Counted from the stretch's first letter, positions 16,355 to 24,862 are shown. The stretch is DNA of 64,000 bases from Brevibacillus parabrevis (GCF_003710905.1 NZ_RHHV01000010.1:310001-374000); one strand, 5' to 3'. Program-made: numbers and translations. The notes: generated from the letters alone by a model not told the origin.

Positions 16355-16523
16355 TGTTTAAGGTCTTGCAGATAATGTCAAAGGTGCTGAGATGTACTCT
16401 GTCAACTTCGTTAGAACATAGATGACTTATGGTATTCGGTCGTAGCCCAGTAAGCCTTGCTAATTCACGCTGAGACATATTACGTTGGGCTAGAATCTCT
16501 TTCAGTTTTACGACTACTGGCAA
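16317..16523 (-). CDS. Cro/CI-type (XRE) repressor
   Basis: A 68-aa single-domain helix-turn-helix protein: LKEILAQRNMSQRELARLTGLRPNTISHL is the classical HTH_3 text, and the C-terminal part ends NISLHELLVLEDD. It reads from TTG at 16523 and overlaps the convergent Rep-like gene by 38 bp. The divergent recombinase gene and the 13-bp inverted repeat at 16597-16645 lie upstream, so it probably represses itself and the recombinase. Confidence 0.85.
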   Translation of the reverse strand: MPVVVKLKEILAQRNMSQRELARLTGLRPNTISHLCSNEVDRVHLSTFDIICKTLNISLHELLVLEDD

Positions 16524-16596
16524 ATTGACACCAACTTCCGAACAGACTTTATCACTTTATTATACGATTTCCTCACTCTTTATGGAAATGATTGAT

Positions 16597-16645
16597 TGTA
16601 ACGCTTAGTCGATATATAATTACGTTGTATCTACTAAGCGTTACA
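16597..16645. promoter_or_regulatory. 13-bp perfect inverted repeat between repressor and recombinase
   Basis: TGTAACGCTTAGT (16597-16609) is exactly mirrored at 16633-16645, with TATAAT at 16615-16620 in between; a further TGTAACG half-site lies near 16669. It is either the operator of the XRE protein or the crossover/res site of the serine recombinase. Confidence 0.6.
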
Positions 16646-16682
16646 ATAATTCAGATTTCTGTAACGGTGGGGAGGAAACACC

Positions 16683-17458
16683 ATGAATGTCATCGGTTAC
16701 GTAAGAGTATCAACACAAGGACAAGCCAAAGACGGCTACAGTTTAGCGTACCAACAAGATGAAATCCGCTCTTATTGTCAGGAGCAAGGATGGAACTTGA
16801 TGAACATATATGTTGACGAAGGAATCAGTGGGGCGAAGGTAAATGAGGATGCTCTTGAGGTAGACAGAATCGGCTTCCAGAGCATGTTAGCCGCACTAGC
16901 CAGTAAAACCATTGATGCAGTTGTTGTCCTCCATACAAGCCGTTTATGGCGGTCTGACATCGTAAAAGTTCTGGTTCACAGAGAGTTCAAGAAGTATGGG
17001 GTGGACGTTCGGAGCATTGAACAGCCCACCTACAGCATTTACAAGAAAGACCCGAATGACTTCCTCATAAATGGCTTGATGGAGTTGCTAGACGCATACC
17101 AACGTCTTGAAATCGCCATGAAGCTAAGCAGAGGGCGGAGCAAGAAAGCCCAACAGGGCGGCTATGCAGGTGGAAGGGCTACCTTCGGATACAAAGCAAA
17201 GAAAGGTCAGAAAAGTATCCAAGTAGATGAAAGACACGCCCAGACCGTCCGTAGAGTATTTGAAATCAAGGAACAGTATCCCACATGGTCATTGACCCAG
17301 ATAGCCGAAACACTGAACCAAGAAGGCTATACAACTGGGCAAGGCAGATTGTTTACCAAGTGCAAGTGAAACGAATTTTGGACAAACGTGATTTTTATAG
17401 CGGCACATACCGCTATGGAGATATACAAGCAGATGGCTTGCATGAAGCCATCCTGTAA
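16683..17458 (+). pseudogene. Serine recombinase (resolvase/invertase N-domain plus partial recombinase domain), frameshifted
   Basis: MNVIGYVRVSTQGQAKDGYSL is the catalytic-serine start of large-type serine recombinases (S10). The LHTSRLWRS region and the later Recombinase-domain text (GGYAGGRATFGYKA, TWSLTQIAETLNQEGYTTGQG) follow. After residue 228 the frame stops, but in the next phase the text continues as VQVKRILDKRDFYSGTYRYG to a stop at 17458. One base appears lost near 17354 in ACCAAGTG. The catalytic domain is intact; the DNA-binding end is damaged, so it is probably inactive. GGGGAGGAAACACC precedes the ATG. Confidence 0.8.
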
Positions 17459-18870
17459 CAGGAAATGAATGGAGAAGCTTGCGTCCCATTGCGAACCGTA
17501 AGGTTAACGCTCGAACTGAGGTTGCTCCCATTCTTACTCCTAATCATCAAAGAATCCGTATACAGGGGTGATTTCTTTTATGCACTACAAGCAAAAACAC
17601 ATTTATGTCGGGCTTGATTTACACAAAGCCCACCATACAGCCGTTATCATCGACTGTTGGAATACGAAACTGGATGAAATCCAAATCGACAACAAGCCAA
17701 GCAGTTTCGATGACTTGATGAAGATGGTCAAGAAGCATTGCAAAAAAGGAATGACTCCTGTCTATGGATTGGAAGACACGGGCGGCAACGGCAGAGCACT
17801 AGCCGTTCACCTTGTTGAGAAGAAGCAAATTGTCAAAGAAGTCAATTCTGCCCTGTCCTATAATGAGCGTAAGAGTTATGCAACCACCCAAAAGAGCGAC
17901 AGTTGGGATGCGTATTGCATCGCCAAAGTATTGCTTGCAAGGTTAGATGAACTACCAGATGCGAATCCACAGGACATTTACTGGACAATCGGGCAACTGG
18001 TGGCAAGACGCAACGCACTGGTCAAACACGCCAGTTCATTAAAGAATCAACTGCACCAACAATTAAGCTACCACTATCCGTCCTACAAGAAGTTCTTCTG
18101 TGATGTAGATGGAAAAGCCGCCCTTGCTTTCTGGGAGAAGTACCCTGCTCCCCATCACTTGGAATCGGTTGGGGCGGATGAACTGGCAACCTATCTACGC
18201 AAGGCAAGCCATAACACCTGTTCTACCCGTAAGGCAGAGGAAATATTGGAACTGGTGAAGAAGGACGGGGAGACGAAGCGAAAGTTTCAAACGTCCAGAG
18301 ACTTTATTATTGTCAATATGGTTCAGGACATGAAACGGAGCAGAGAACTGATTAAGCAGACAGAAGAACAGCTTCGTCAGGTCTTGTCTGAGACGGACTA
18401 CAAGCTAGAGTCGATGGATGGAATCAGCACCGTTACAGCGGCGGAACTGATTGCCGAAATCGGAGACATCCGCCGATTCTCCAACGCTGACAAGCTAGCA
18501 CGTTTTGCAGGAATTGCTCCCGTTCGCTTTAGTTCGGGCGGCAAAGGCAAAGACCAAGCAAGTGGACAAGGAAATCGGGTATTGAACGCTATATTCCACA
18601 ATCTAGCCGTTCAACAAATCCAAGTAGCGAAAGGCGACAACAAGAAGCAACGAAATCCCCTCTTCTACGACTACTATCATCGAAAGCTAGCAGAAGGCAA
18701 AACCAAGAAGCAAGCCCTGATATGCGTCATGAGAAGGCTCGTAAACATCATTTACAGCATGATGAAGCACAAGACCGAGTATCGGGCGGCTAATCTAATA
18801 GAGCGTCAGGCAAGTTGATATAATGGTGGTGATTGGTAAAACAGTTGCCACCTTCTTTATTCCCAAGTTT
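17459..18870 (+). mobile_element. IS110-family insertion sequence (limits approximate)
   Basis: It contains one DEDD transposase gene (17580-18818). IS110 elements lack clear inverted repeats and target duplications, so the ends cannot be fixed by eye. The left flank starts right after the recombinase remnant; the right flank ends before the orphan toxin tail at 18884. Confidence 0.6.
17580..18818 (+). CDS. IS110-family transposase
   Basis: A 412-aa transposase. The N-terminal DEDD RuvC-like domain opens with HIYVGLDLHKAHHTAVI (first catalytic Asp) and contains GLEDTGGNG and KSDSWDAYCIAK. The C-terminal transposase_20 helix-hairpin-helix part has SMDGISTVTAAELIAEIGDI and KLARFAGIAPVRFSSGGKG with the conserved serine. 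ATG 17580 is used, with GGGGTGAT as ribosome site. Length is normal and no damage is visible, so it may still be active. Confidence 0.92.
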   Translation: MHYKQKHIYVGLDLHKAHHTAVIIDCWNTKLDEIQIDNKPSSFDDLMKMVKKHCKKGMTPVYGLEDTGGNGRALAVHLVEKKQIVKEVNSALSYNERKSYATTQKSDSWDAYCIAKVLLARLDELPDANPQDIYWTIGQLVARRNALVKHASSLKNQLHQQLSYHYPSYKKFFCDVDGKAALAFWEKYPAPHHLESVGADELATYLRKASHNTCSTRKAEEILELVKKDGETKRKFQTSRDFIIVNMVQDMKRSRELIKQTEEQLRQVLSETDYKLESMDGISTVTAAELIAEIGDIRRFSNADKLARFAGIAPVRFSSGGKGKDQASGQGNRVLNAIFHNLAVQQIQVAKGDNKKQRNPLFYDYYHRKLAEGKTKKQALICVMRRLVNIIYSMMKHKTEYRAANLIERQAS

Positions 18871-18883
18871 AAGATTACAACTT

Positions 18884-19329
18884 AGGGGACGGGTGAACCT
18901 GTTAGAAGATATTTTAGAGAAACAACACAAGCAGATAGAGAACTTGTCGAATCCCTAAGAAAAAAATATACTGCTGGGAAGAAAAGGAACGTTGCGGCGG
19001 CAAAAGGAAAAATAGATGGTGATGAGATAGATTTAGAAAGCGTTAGTGGAGAGTTTACAGACAATGACTACTTTAATAAGGGCAATTTTAAGCCCCCACA
19101 ACCAGAGGATTATCATTATCAGGGACCAATTAGCGAATTCACAAGTCATACTGAACAAAAAATTGTAGAATATTTAAGGCTCAAGTACAAAGAAAAGCCT
19201 GATGTTAAGGGGAAAATTGAAATTATTTCTGAAAGACCGTATTGTGATAATTGTATTGATTTGGTTGATCAATTCCAGAAAGAATTTCCAAATATCGAGG
19301 TAGTTCGTGTTGAAGTAATTCCAAAATAA
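18884..19329 (+). pseudogene. Orphan toxin C-terminal tail, deaminase-type (no start, 5' truncated)
   Basis: The frame opens directly after a stop at 18883-18885 with GTGEPVRRYFRETT and runs 147 residues to 19329; no start codon or ribosome site exists. Near the end SHTEQKIVEYL and ERPYCDNCIDLVDQFQKEFPNI give the zinc-binding deaminase pattern (HxE, then PxCxxC), as in the BURPS668_1122-type toxin deaminases. The first 11 bp (AGGGGACGGGT) equal those at 14374-14384, where the VgrG toxin tail begins, in the same reading phase. This is a displaced tail cassette, silent until recombined onto a delivery gene. Its immunity gene follows at 12 bp. Confidence 0.75.
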
Positions 19330-19341
19330 AGGAGAATAACG

Positions 19342-19806
19342 ATGAGATATTTAAATGAACTTGTTATCCAACTTCAAAATGATAAAATTCCTATGATTCC
19401 GTGCACAATGGAAGAATTAAATGAAGTGAAGAAGTTGATAGGAACTAATAAACTTCCTGAAGCATACATTGAGTTTCTTGAAGTAATGGGAGGCGGAACA
19501 GAGCATACTTTTTTACGTGGAGAATCATGTTTTATTGACGAGTTGCTTGAATTGAATGAATGGGGAGCGGAATTATTAGAAGAAAATAATGTTCCTTTGA
19601 AGCTTACCTCTAACGATTTTGTATTTTGGATGAGTCAAGGGTGTATGTTTTGTTTCTTTAAATTAGATGAGGGTGAGAATCCCCCTGTCTATTTTTATTC
19701 AGAAGGTAAGAAGAAAGAAGGTTTCTATAAGATTACAGATACTTTTACAGAATTTTTACAGCGCAGGTATTTGAGAGATAAGTATGTTTTTCAAAAGAAA
19801 GATTAG
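19342..19806 (+). CDS. SUKH (SMI1/KNR4-type) immunity protein
   Basis: A 154-aa acidic protein with the SUKH pattern: an N-terminal TMEELNEVKKLIGTNKLPEAYIEFLEVMGGG segment (helix, LP-x-YxxFL, GG turn), then strands with a W-S-Q-G-C region and a C-terminal FTEFLQRRYL helix. SMI1/KNR4 proteins are the commonest immunity proteins next to nuclease and deaminase toxins. GGAGAAT lies before the ATG, 12 bp after the deaminase tail. Unlike the tail, this gene is complete, so protection would persist even though the toxin is silent. Confidence 0.85.
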   Translation: MRYLNELVIQLQNDKIPMIPCTMEELNEVKKLIGTNKLPEAYIEFLEVMGGGTEHTFLRGESCFIDELLELNEWGAELLEENNVPLKLTSNDFVFWMSQGCMFCFFKLDEGENPPVYFYSEGKKKEGFYKITDTFTEFLQRRYLRDKYVFQKKD

Positions 19807-19998
19807 GAGAAGTAAAGGGTTGTCAACATTTTTGTGTAAGCCCATTTACAACCCCAACAACAAGATCGTACCATACAACCAACAAACCAAACACTAAATA
19901 ATTCAAACACTTGATAAACTTCAAAAGCTCTTTCCCACTTGAACCATGAGTAGGAATGAGCTTTTTTGCATGCCCAAAATCAAAGGAGGATGAAACGA

Positions 19999-20511
19999 AT
20001 GGCAAAACGTGAACAGGTAGGGGCAGAAGAGTTGAAGAACGAGCAACTAGCACAGGAAGTAGAAAAAGAAGTGAGGTCTATTGCCCAGGCTCGCGCAGCA
20101 TACGAGCAGCTTATGAATGAAATTCGCAGTTACTGTCAGCAAGCAAGGCAATTGCGTGAACAGGCGGAAGAGTTGCAAAGATCAGGACGTACCGATTTTC
20201 ACGTTAGCGAAGAGATTCAGCAGTTGTTGAAACATGCAAAGCATTTGGATGCGGTGGCAGATCAGAAGTATGGACTGCCACGCCAGCAAGCACTAGAACT
20301 CATAGACAGACTAGAGCAAGAAGCATCAGATTGCAAGCAGCTTGTACAGTATAACCAGACCGTCCTGACGCGGCAGCAGCAGGAACTTGAAGATGCAAAG
20401 GCAGCGGCGGCAAAAATGGTTCAGGACGCAGAGGAACGCCTGAAACAAACACGGCAGGTACTGGCTGAAAAAGTAACTCAGCTTGCAGAACTGGAGGGGT
20501 CAGGCAGATGA
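19999..20511 (+). CDS. Coiled-coil protein, phage-like context
   Basis: A 170-aa protein from ATG 19999 (AAAGGAGGA at 8-9 bp; the upstream ATG at 19990 lies inside that site). It is almost wholly Gln/Glu/Lys/Ala-rich, with heptad-like coiled coils (about 8-65 and 105-165). No family is recognised. It starts a row of very small overlapping or closely spaced genes (to 20959), typical of phage or plasmid accessory blocks. Confidence 0.65.
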   Translation: MAKREQVGAEELKNEQLAQEVEKEVRSIAQARAAYEQLMNEIRSYCQQARQLREQAEELQRSGRTDFHVSEEIQQLLKHAKHLDAVADQKYGLPRQQALELIDRLEQEASDCKQLVQYNQTVLTRQQQELEDAKAAAAKMVQDAEERLKQTRQVLAEKVTQLAELEGSGR

Positions 20512-20585
20512 GGAACCGTATACCACAAACGGATCAGGACATGATGAATGCTCTGTTGCAGCGGTACAAGGGAACAGGCAAATGA
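20508..20585 (+). CDS. Very small ORF, 25 aa
   Basis: The ATG overlaps the previous stop (ATGA) and GGAGGGG lies about 12 bp upstream. It encodes MRNRIPQTDQDMMNALL and eight more residues. Coupled spacing suggests it is translated. Function unknown. Confidence 0.4.
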   Translation: MRNRIPQTDQDMMNALLQRYKGTGK

Positions 20586-20618
20586 ATTGAACTGATTACA
20601 GAGAAGGGAGCCTATGCA

Positions 20619-20774
20619 ATGCAGGCGAGCAAAGATAACAGCAACTTCGTCATTGAGATCGTGGATGATAGTGAAGTCATTGAAGTTAATGGAGTAGGCA
20701 CTACAGATGAATTGAGAGCGGCTGTTCAAGACGCAGTACGTGAAACAATCAGCAACGCTATAGGCAGAACGTAA
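20619..20774 (+). CDS. Small acidic protein, 51 aa
   Basis: AAGGGAG precedes ATG 20619. The sequence begins MQASKDNSNFVIEIVDDSEV and ends in an Asp/Ala-rich helix. No family is recognised. It is part of the small-gene row. Confidence 0.5.
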   Translation: MQASKDNSNFVIEIVDDSEVIEVNGVGTTDELRAAVQDAVRETISNAIGRT

Positions 20775-20794
20775 CCAGAGGGAGGAATAGAGAG

Positions 20795-20959
20795 ATGTTG
20801 AACCTAAGTCCGGAAGCATTGGAAGCACGTCGGGAATATAGAAGACAGTATGAGCGAGAGTATCGGCGCAGATGGCGGCAGAAGCCGGAGAATCGCCTGA
20901 AAGCGAAGGAGTACGAGCGCAGATACTGGGAACGAAAGGTACAGCAATCCAAGGCATAG
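20795..20959 (+). CDS. Small Arg/Tyr-rich protein, 54 aa
   Basis: GGGAGGAA precedes ATG 20795. The protein is extremely basic and aromatic (EARREYRRQYEREYRRRW, then KAKEYERRYWERK), probably one long nucleic-acid-binding helix. Such proteins occur in Bacillus-group phages. Function unknown. Confidence 0.55.
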   Translation: MLNLSPEALEARREYRRQYEREYRRRWRQKPENRLKAKEYERRYWERKVQQSKA

Positions 20960-21082
20960 CATTGCAGCCCAACGCTCTTAGGTGACGCACCCATTCAAAT
21001 GTACGACCAAGGACATTTTACCACAACAGACACGAAACCACGAGAGCAACCAAATACGAAAGTCACAGGAGGTAATAGCACA

Positions 21083-21285
21083 ATGACAAAACATGAAGAA
21101 TTCTTATGGGAACTGGTGCTTCACGAGAGCGAAATGAAAGCAGAACTAACACGACTGTATTTGATTGCTTTACGTTCATTGCTAAAACAGAACAGCTTGA
21201 GGCATTTCAGTTGCATAAGAAACAGAGGGAAGATAGTGGGAGGAAAGCATTAGGAGAATCCTGCTCTATGAATGAACCAGAATAT
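21083..21285 (+). pseudogene. Small gene frameshifted and cut by the IS3 insertion
   Basis: CAGGAGGT precedes ATG 21083, opening MTKHEEFLWELVLHESEMKA. Around 21150 a more natural continuation is in another phase (FIAKTEQLEAFQLHKKQRED), which runs into the IS end at 21286. The original-phase reading stops at 21253. It appears to be a small phage-like gene with one frameshift, then truncated. Confidence 0.45.
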
Positions 21286-21302
21286 GGATTGTCAACAGTG
21301 AA

Positions 21303-22240
21303 TCAGACAACTTTTTTAAGGGCTTCTTGGCGATACTGAACAGGCGTCATATAGCCTAATGTCCCATGAATGCGATGCTTGTTAAACCCGTTCACGTAAT
21401 CGTATAATTTCAGCTCCAGATGACGAAGACTCTGGAAGTTCATCTGGTTCACAAACTCTGTTTTCATGATCTTGTAGGTGGCTTCAGCCACAGCGTTGTC
21501 GTACGGACAGCCCTTCATACTTAGCGATCGGGCGATTTCAAGCGTCTCCAAAAGCTCGTCCATCTTTTGATTTTTGAACTCGCTACCACGGTCGGTATGA
21601 AACCACTGAATCTAGCGTAAATCTCCATGTACCGTCGCAAAAGCGCGGGAAATCAGAGCAGCGTCCTTGTTTGGACCCGCACTATGCCCAATGATCTCTC
21701 GATTGAACAAATCAACCAGCACACAAATGTAATGCCATCGGTTCTGGACCTTTCCATACGTCAGAGCGCTGACGACGAAGTGTTTGGCTTCCTCCTGCTC
21801 GAACTCTCGGTTCAGAACATTCCCCGTCGTTGCTTCATTACAAGCGGTTTGATGGGGCTTATATTGAGACACGGTGTAGGTGGAAACGAGTCCTTGCTCT
21901 TTCATAATACGACCAATTCTACGTCTGGAGACGACGAATCTGCGTTCCTAGAGCTTGACTTTGATCTTTCGTGTACCGTAAGCTTTTCGATTTTTGTGGA
22001 AAATCTCCACAATCAATTCGGTTATATCGTCTTCGTTTGGTTGTTCTTTCGCTTCATAGTAAAAAATACTTCTTGCGATTTGCAGGACGTCGCACATTGC
22101 TGATACTGAGTATTTATCACGGTTGTTCTGGATGATAGCTACTTTCGTCCCATGATCAGCGCGGCTTGCTTTAAAATATCGTTCTCCATTTTCAGACGCT
22201 GGTTCTCTTTTCGCAAAGCGATCAGCTCATTTTCTTCTGA
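21303..22240 (-). pseudogene. IS3-family transposase (OrfB plus OrfA end), broken
   Basis: Reading from about 22240 on the minus strand, an OrfA leucine-zipper end ([20 protein letters not shown]) leads to OrfB text: SVSAMCDVLQIARS, RKAYGTRKI, then IMKEQGLVSTYTVSQYKPHQ, YICVLVDLFNREIIGHS, and [16 protein letters not shown] with a C-terminal YRQEALKKVV. An in-frame TAG after VHGDLR (about 21612) splits OrfB just before the FHTDRGSEF catalytic motif. The front of OrfA is missing. It cannot encode an active transposase. Confidence 0.85.
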
Positions 22241-22241
22241 C

Positions 22242-22448
22242 GACGATAACGCTGTGGCTGAAGCCACCTACAAAATCATAAAAACAGAGTTCGTGAACGT
22301 GAACCAGATGAACTTCCAGAGTCTGCGTCATCTGGTACTGGAATTGTACGATTACGTTAATTGGTTCAACAAGCATCGCATTCATGGGACATTAGGCTAT
22401 GTGACGCCTGCTCAGTATCGCCAAGAAGCCCTTAAAAAAGTTGTCTGA
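22242..22448 (+). pseudogene. Second IS3 OrfB C-terminal fragment, inverted
   Basis: 68 residues from [16 protein letters not shown] to YRQEALKKVV on the plus strand, nearly identical to the C-terminus of the minus-strand copy (differences include NW for NG and VTPA for MTPV). It has no start and is a fragment. Confidence 0.85.
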
Positions 22449-22524
22449 TTTACTGTTGACAATCCAACGCTATCATTTCCCGCGGCGTTCCATCAACAGA
22501 TAAATGCGCACACGATTTCTTGTC

Positions 22525-22743
22525 CTACATATCATAACTATATGGACCACGCTTGGCTTTTTTATAATCTTCCAGCTCTGATTTGTATGGTTTGACATCA
22601 GGGCTATCCAAAATAGCGTAAATTTCCTCAAGAGAAAGCAAGTCATCGCGGAGGTTGCCATCCGGATCATAAGCTAAAGTGGAGGCCCATTCATCAGAAT
22701 CGTAGAAGAGGAAGTATGTGATTATCTCTCCCGATACTCCCAC
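22525..22743 (-). CDS. Hypothetical small protein, 72 aa
   Basis: Starts at GTG 22743, overlapping the 3' end of the beta-propeller gene by 22 bp. The sequence (FYDSDEWASTLAYDPDGNL, LSLEEIYAILDSPD) is acidic and soluble. There is no good ribosome site. It could be a coupled gene or the end of a gene cut by mobile DNA to the left. Family not recognised. Confidence 0.4.
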   Translation of the reverse strand: MGVSGEIITYFLFYDSDEWASTLAYDPDGNLRDDLLSLEEIYAILDSPDVKPYKSELEDYKKAKRGPYSYDM

Positions 22744-23858
22744 TTGTCAAAACGGCTCATGTGCACGGAGTCCAAATCGCCGACAAAAAATGACTTGCCG
22801 TCAGTTGCCCACCCTAAAAACTGGATATTGTCGCTTGAGTTCATGTAAAAGCTATTATCGAATGGATACACAAACGATTTGGTTGTTGTTTTGATCACAA
22901 GCTGGGCATAAAAATCTTGACCGTTCGAGGGGTGCCAGTATTTGTCCGCGACATAGTTATGGCCAGTCGGCGACCAGTAGATTCTCGTCAATTGACGCTC
23001 CAAATCGTTTGGGTCCGCAGTGTAATTATTTTGGGTCGATACACTCTTTCCGGTTTGCAGGTCGGTGATGAAACCGTGTCCTTGCTTGTCTTCAAACCGC
23101 AGCTTCATATCGTTGGAATACGAGGGGAAGTTTTTAAAAGAATACGTGTACTTGAGTCCGGTTGGCAAATCGAGTTCTTTTATCGCTCCGTTTGCCTTGT
23201 ACAGCACTTTTTTGGATGTCGGCACCCAATAAAACAAGTCTGGCACCATGTAGCTTTTGAGTTGGTCGTCACTGAGCGAAAATTGGTCATTTACCTTCAT
23301 TTTCAGTGAGTTCATGTCTTGCAAGTACAGCTTGTAGCGTTTGGTGGCATCCGGCTCTTTGAGATTGGCTTGCACAAAGACGAGGTAATGGCCGTCTGGT
23401 GCCATCGCATAATCGAGGATTGGCGTGTCGGCCGTGCCGTTGGCAAGCAACGTTTTTTGCTTGGTGAGCGGGTTGTAGCGGTACAAGCTGGCTTGCTCGA
23501 CCATTAACAGCTCATCTTTGCCAGAAGCCCATTTGGCGAAGCCGTTCAACTGGCTGAACTGCTTGGTTTTGGTGTCGTACAAATAAGGAATGGTCGGTGC
23601 GTTGTTTGTGAATCCTTGCTTTTCGGCGTACACAAAACGTCCGCTCGGCGACATGCTCGCGCGGTGTACGGCAGGCAATTGAGCGACGAGCGTCTGCTTT
23701 TTGCCATCCAGACCGATCCGGTATATTTTGCTTGGCGGGTCTGTTGGAGTGGCTGTTGCCGATGCAGTTGCTGCGCTTGCTGTCGGCAATGCCAGGGACG
23801 GGAACAGTGAGACAGCAAGAAACAATGTTGTTAGAGCAATCATACGGGTTATTTTCAT
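22722..23858 (-). CDS. Secreted beta-propeller (TolB/WD40-like) protein
   Basis: A 378-aa protein. ATG 23858 is chosen from the AAAGGATGA site and the signal peptide that follows (MKITRMIALTTLFLAV, ALPTASAA cleavage near residue 30). A Thr/Pro/Ala linker leads to repeated strands of propeller type: IYRIGLDGKKQTLVAQLP, MSPSGRFVYA, MAPDGHYLVFV, WSPTGHNYVADKYW, ending FLGWATDGKSFFVGDLDSVH. These DG/SP-G blades are typical of TolB-like repeats. It is an extracytoplasmic protein of unknown binding role. Confidence 0.8.
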   Translation of the reverse strand: MKITRMIALTTLFLAVSLFPSLALPTASAATASATATPTDPPSKIYRIGLDGKKQTLVAQLPAVHRASMSPSGRFVYAEKQGFTNNAPTIPYLYDTKTKQFSQLNGFAKWASGKDELLMVEQASLYRYNPLTKQKTLLANGTADTPILDYAMAPDGHYLVFVQANLKEPDATKRYKLYLQDMNSLKMKVNDQFSLSDDQLKSYMVPDLFYWVPTSKKVLYKANGAIKELDLPTGLKYTYSFKNFPSYSNDMKLRFEDKQGHGFITDLQTGKSVSTQNNYTADPNDLERQLTRIYWSPTGHNYVADKYWHPSNGQDFYAQLVIKTTTKSFVYPFDNSFYMNSSDNIQFLGWATDGKSFFVGDLDSVHMSRFDKWEYRER

Positions 23859-24165
23859 CGAATCATCCTTTCTGCAATAAGAAGACGCCCGAAAGGTTGA
23901 AAAGTTACAAAAAAAGAAAGAAATGGTATGCCAGCATGCGGGAAGAGGTGCGAAATGAAGGGCAGTTTCCGCCATTGGCTTAGCCGTAAGAAGAGTACAT
24001 CGGGTCACAGGAAATCCAAATAGATAAAAAGTTTTCGCGACAAAACATCTCGACTTGCTATCTTTTTTATCTTTTCAAGATTTTGCAATAATTCATATTA
24101 AAACAATCGGATAAATGTGTTAAGATTTGCAATAGGATGTGAAAGATAGGAAAGGGAGTGGGATC

Positions 24166-24627
24166 ATGCCAGTTGAAACATTTAAAGCAACCGCGCATCT
24201 TCAGGAGGGAATGGTCGTCAAGGCGCATTCCAGAAACTTCGAGGTAACGGTCGACGAGCCGAGAAGCCTTGGCGGAACGGATACAGCGATGAATCCTGTC
24301 GAATTGGTGCTGTCCGCCCTTGGCGCGTGCCAATCGATTGTAGCGCGTGCGTATGCGAAAAAGTTTGGTGTGCAGCTCGACGACTTTTGGGTGGAGGTAG
24401 AAGGCGACCTCGATACAGATGGCTTCATGAACAAATCCGATGTGCGTCGCGGTTACTCCGAGATTCGCTACACCTTTCATATCAAGACGGACGCATCCCG
24501 AGAGCAAGTGGAAGCATTCATTCAGTTTTTGGAGAAGACATGCCCTGTCGGCGACACGATTGCCAATCCGGTCACGCTCAAGCTAAACGGAATTGTCATC
24601 GGGAATGCTGCAAGCAAGCTGGGCTAA
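24166..24627 (+). CDS. OsmC family protein
   Basis: A 153-aa protein with GGGAGTGG before ATG 24166. The OsmC pattern is clear: a GGTDTAMNPVELVLSALGACQS helix with the peroxidatic Cys (C53), and a second conserved Cys in EKTCPVGDTIANPV. These are thiol-dependent peroxide reductases acting on organic hydroperoxides in the cytosol. It is a monocistronic gene with its own terminator. The short YhfA-type variant of the family fits best by length. Confidence 0.92.
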   Translation: MPVETFKATAHLQEGMVVKAHSRNFEVTVDEPRSLGGTDTAMNPVELVLSALGACQSIVARAYAKKFGVQLDDFWVEVEGDLDTDGFMNKSDVRRGYSEIRYTFHIKTDASREQVEAFIQFLEKTCPVGDTIANPVTLKLNGIVIGNAASKLG

Positions 24628-24646
24628 TTTTTGCTGATGAGCAAAA

Positions 24647-24678
24647 GAAAAGAGGCGGGAGATTCTCTGCCTCTTTTT
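24647..24678 (+). terminator. Terminator after OsmC gene
   Basis: AAAGAGGC and GCCTCTTT stem with a T run, 20 bp after the stop. Confidence 0.8.
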
Positions 24679-24697
24679 CTGTGTGAAGCGTGCCCGG

Positions 24698-24731
24698 AAA
24701 GCGGTATGTGGGAAAACCTCACGTACGGTTT
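24698..24731 (+). ncRNA. Group II intron 3' remnant (domain V)
   Basis: AAAGCGGTATGTGGGAAAAC and CTCACGTACGGTTTGATGAG form the well-known domain V hairpin with the AGC triad and a GAAA-type loop. One C-to-G change makes a mismatch in the lower stem. No intron-encoded reverse transcriptase or upstream intron domains are present. It is a dead fragment between the OsmC and MFS genes. Confidence 0.6.
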
Positions 24732-24862
24732 GATGAGAGGGAGCTAAGAGAAGTAGGGCAACACGAAGGCCGCCCGAAAAATTCAGTTTTCAACTCTACA
24801 AAACGACATGATGTGTGCGTGGAGAACTGCGCGCATAGCGGCGAGAGCGCAGCAAAAATGAC

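Larger units (their letters stand above)
21286..22465. mobile_element. IS3-family wreck with two inverted right ends
   Basis: GGATTGTCAACAGT at 21286 begins an arm that recurs inverted at the other end (to 22465). The arms, about 215 bp each, carry the same transposase C-terminus in opposite orientation. Between them lies the rest of one copy on the minus strand. This looks like one defective IS plus a terminal fragment of a second copy joined near 22240. Confidence 0.75.
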
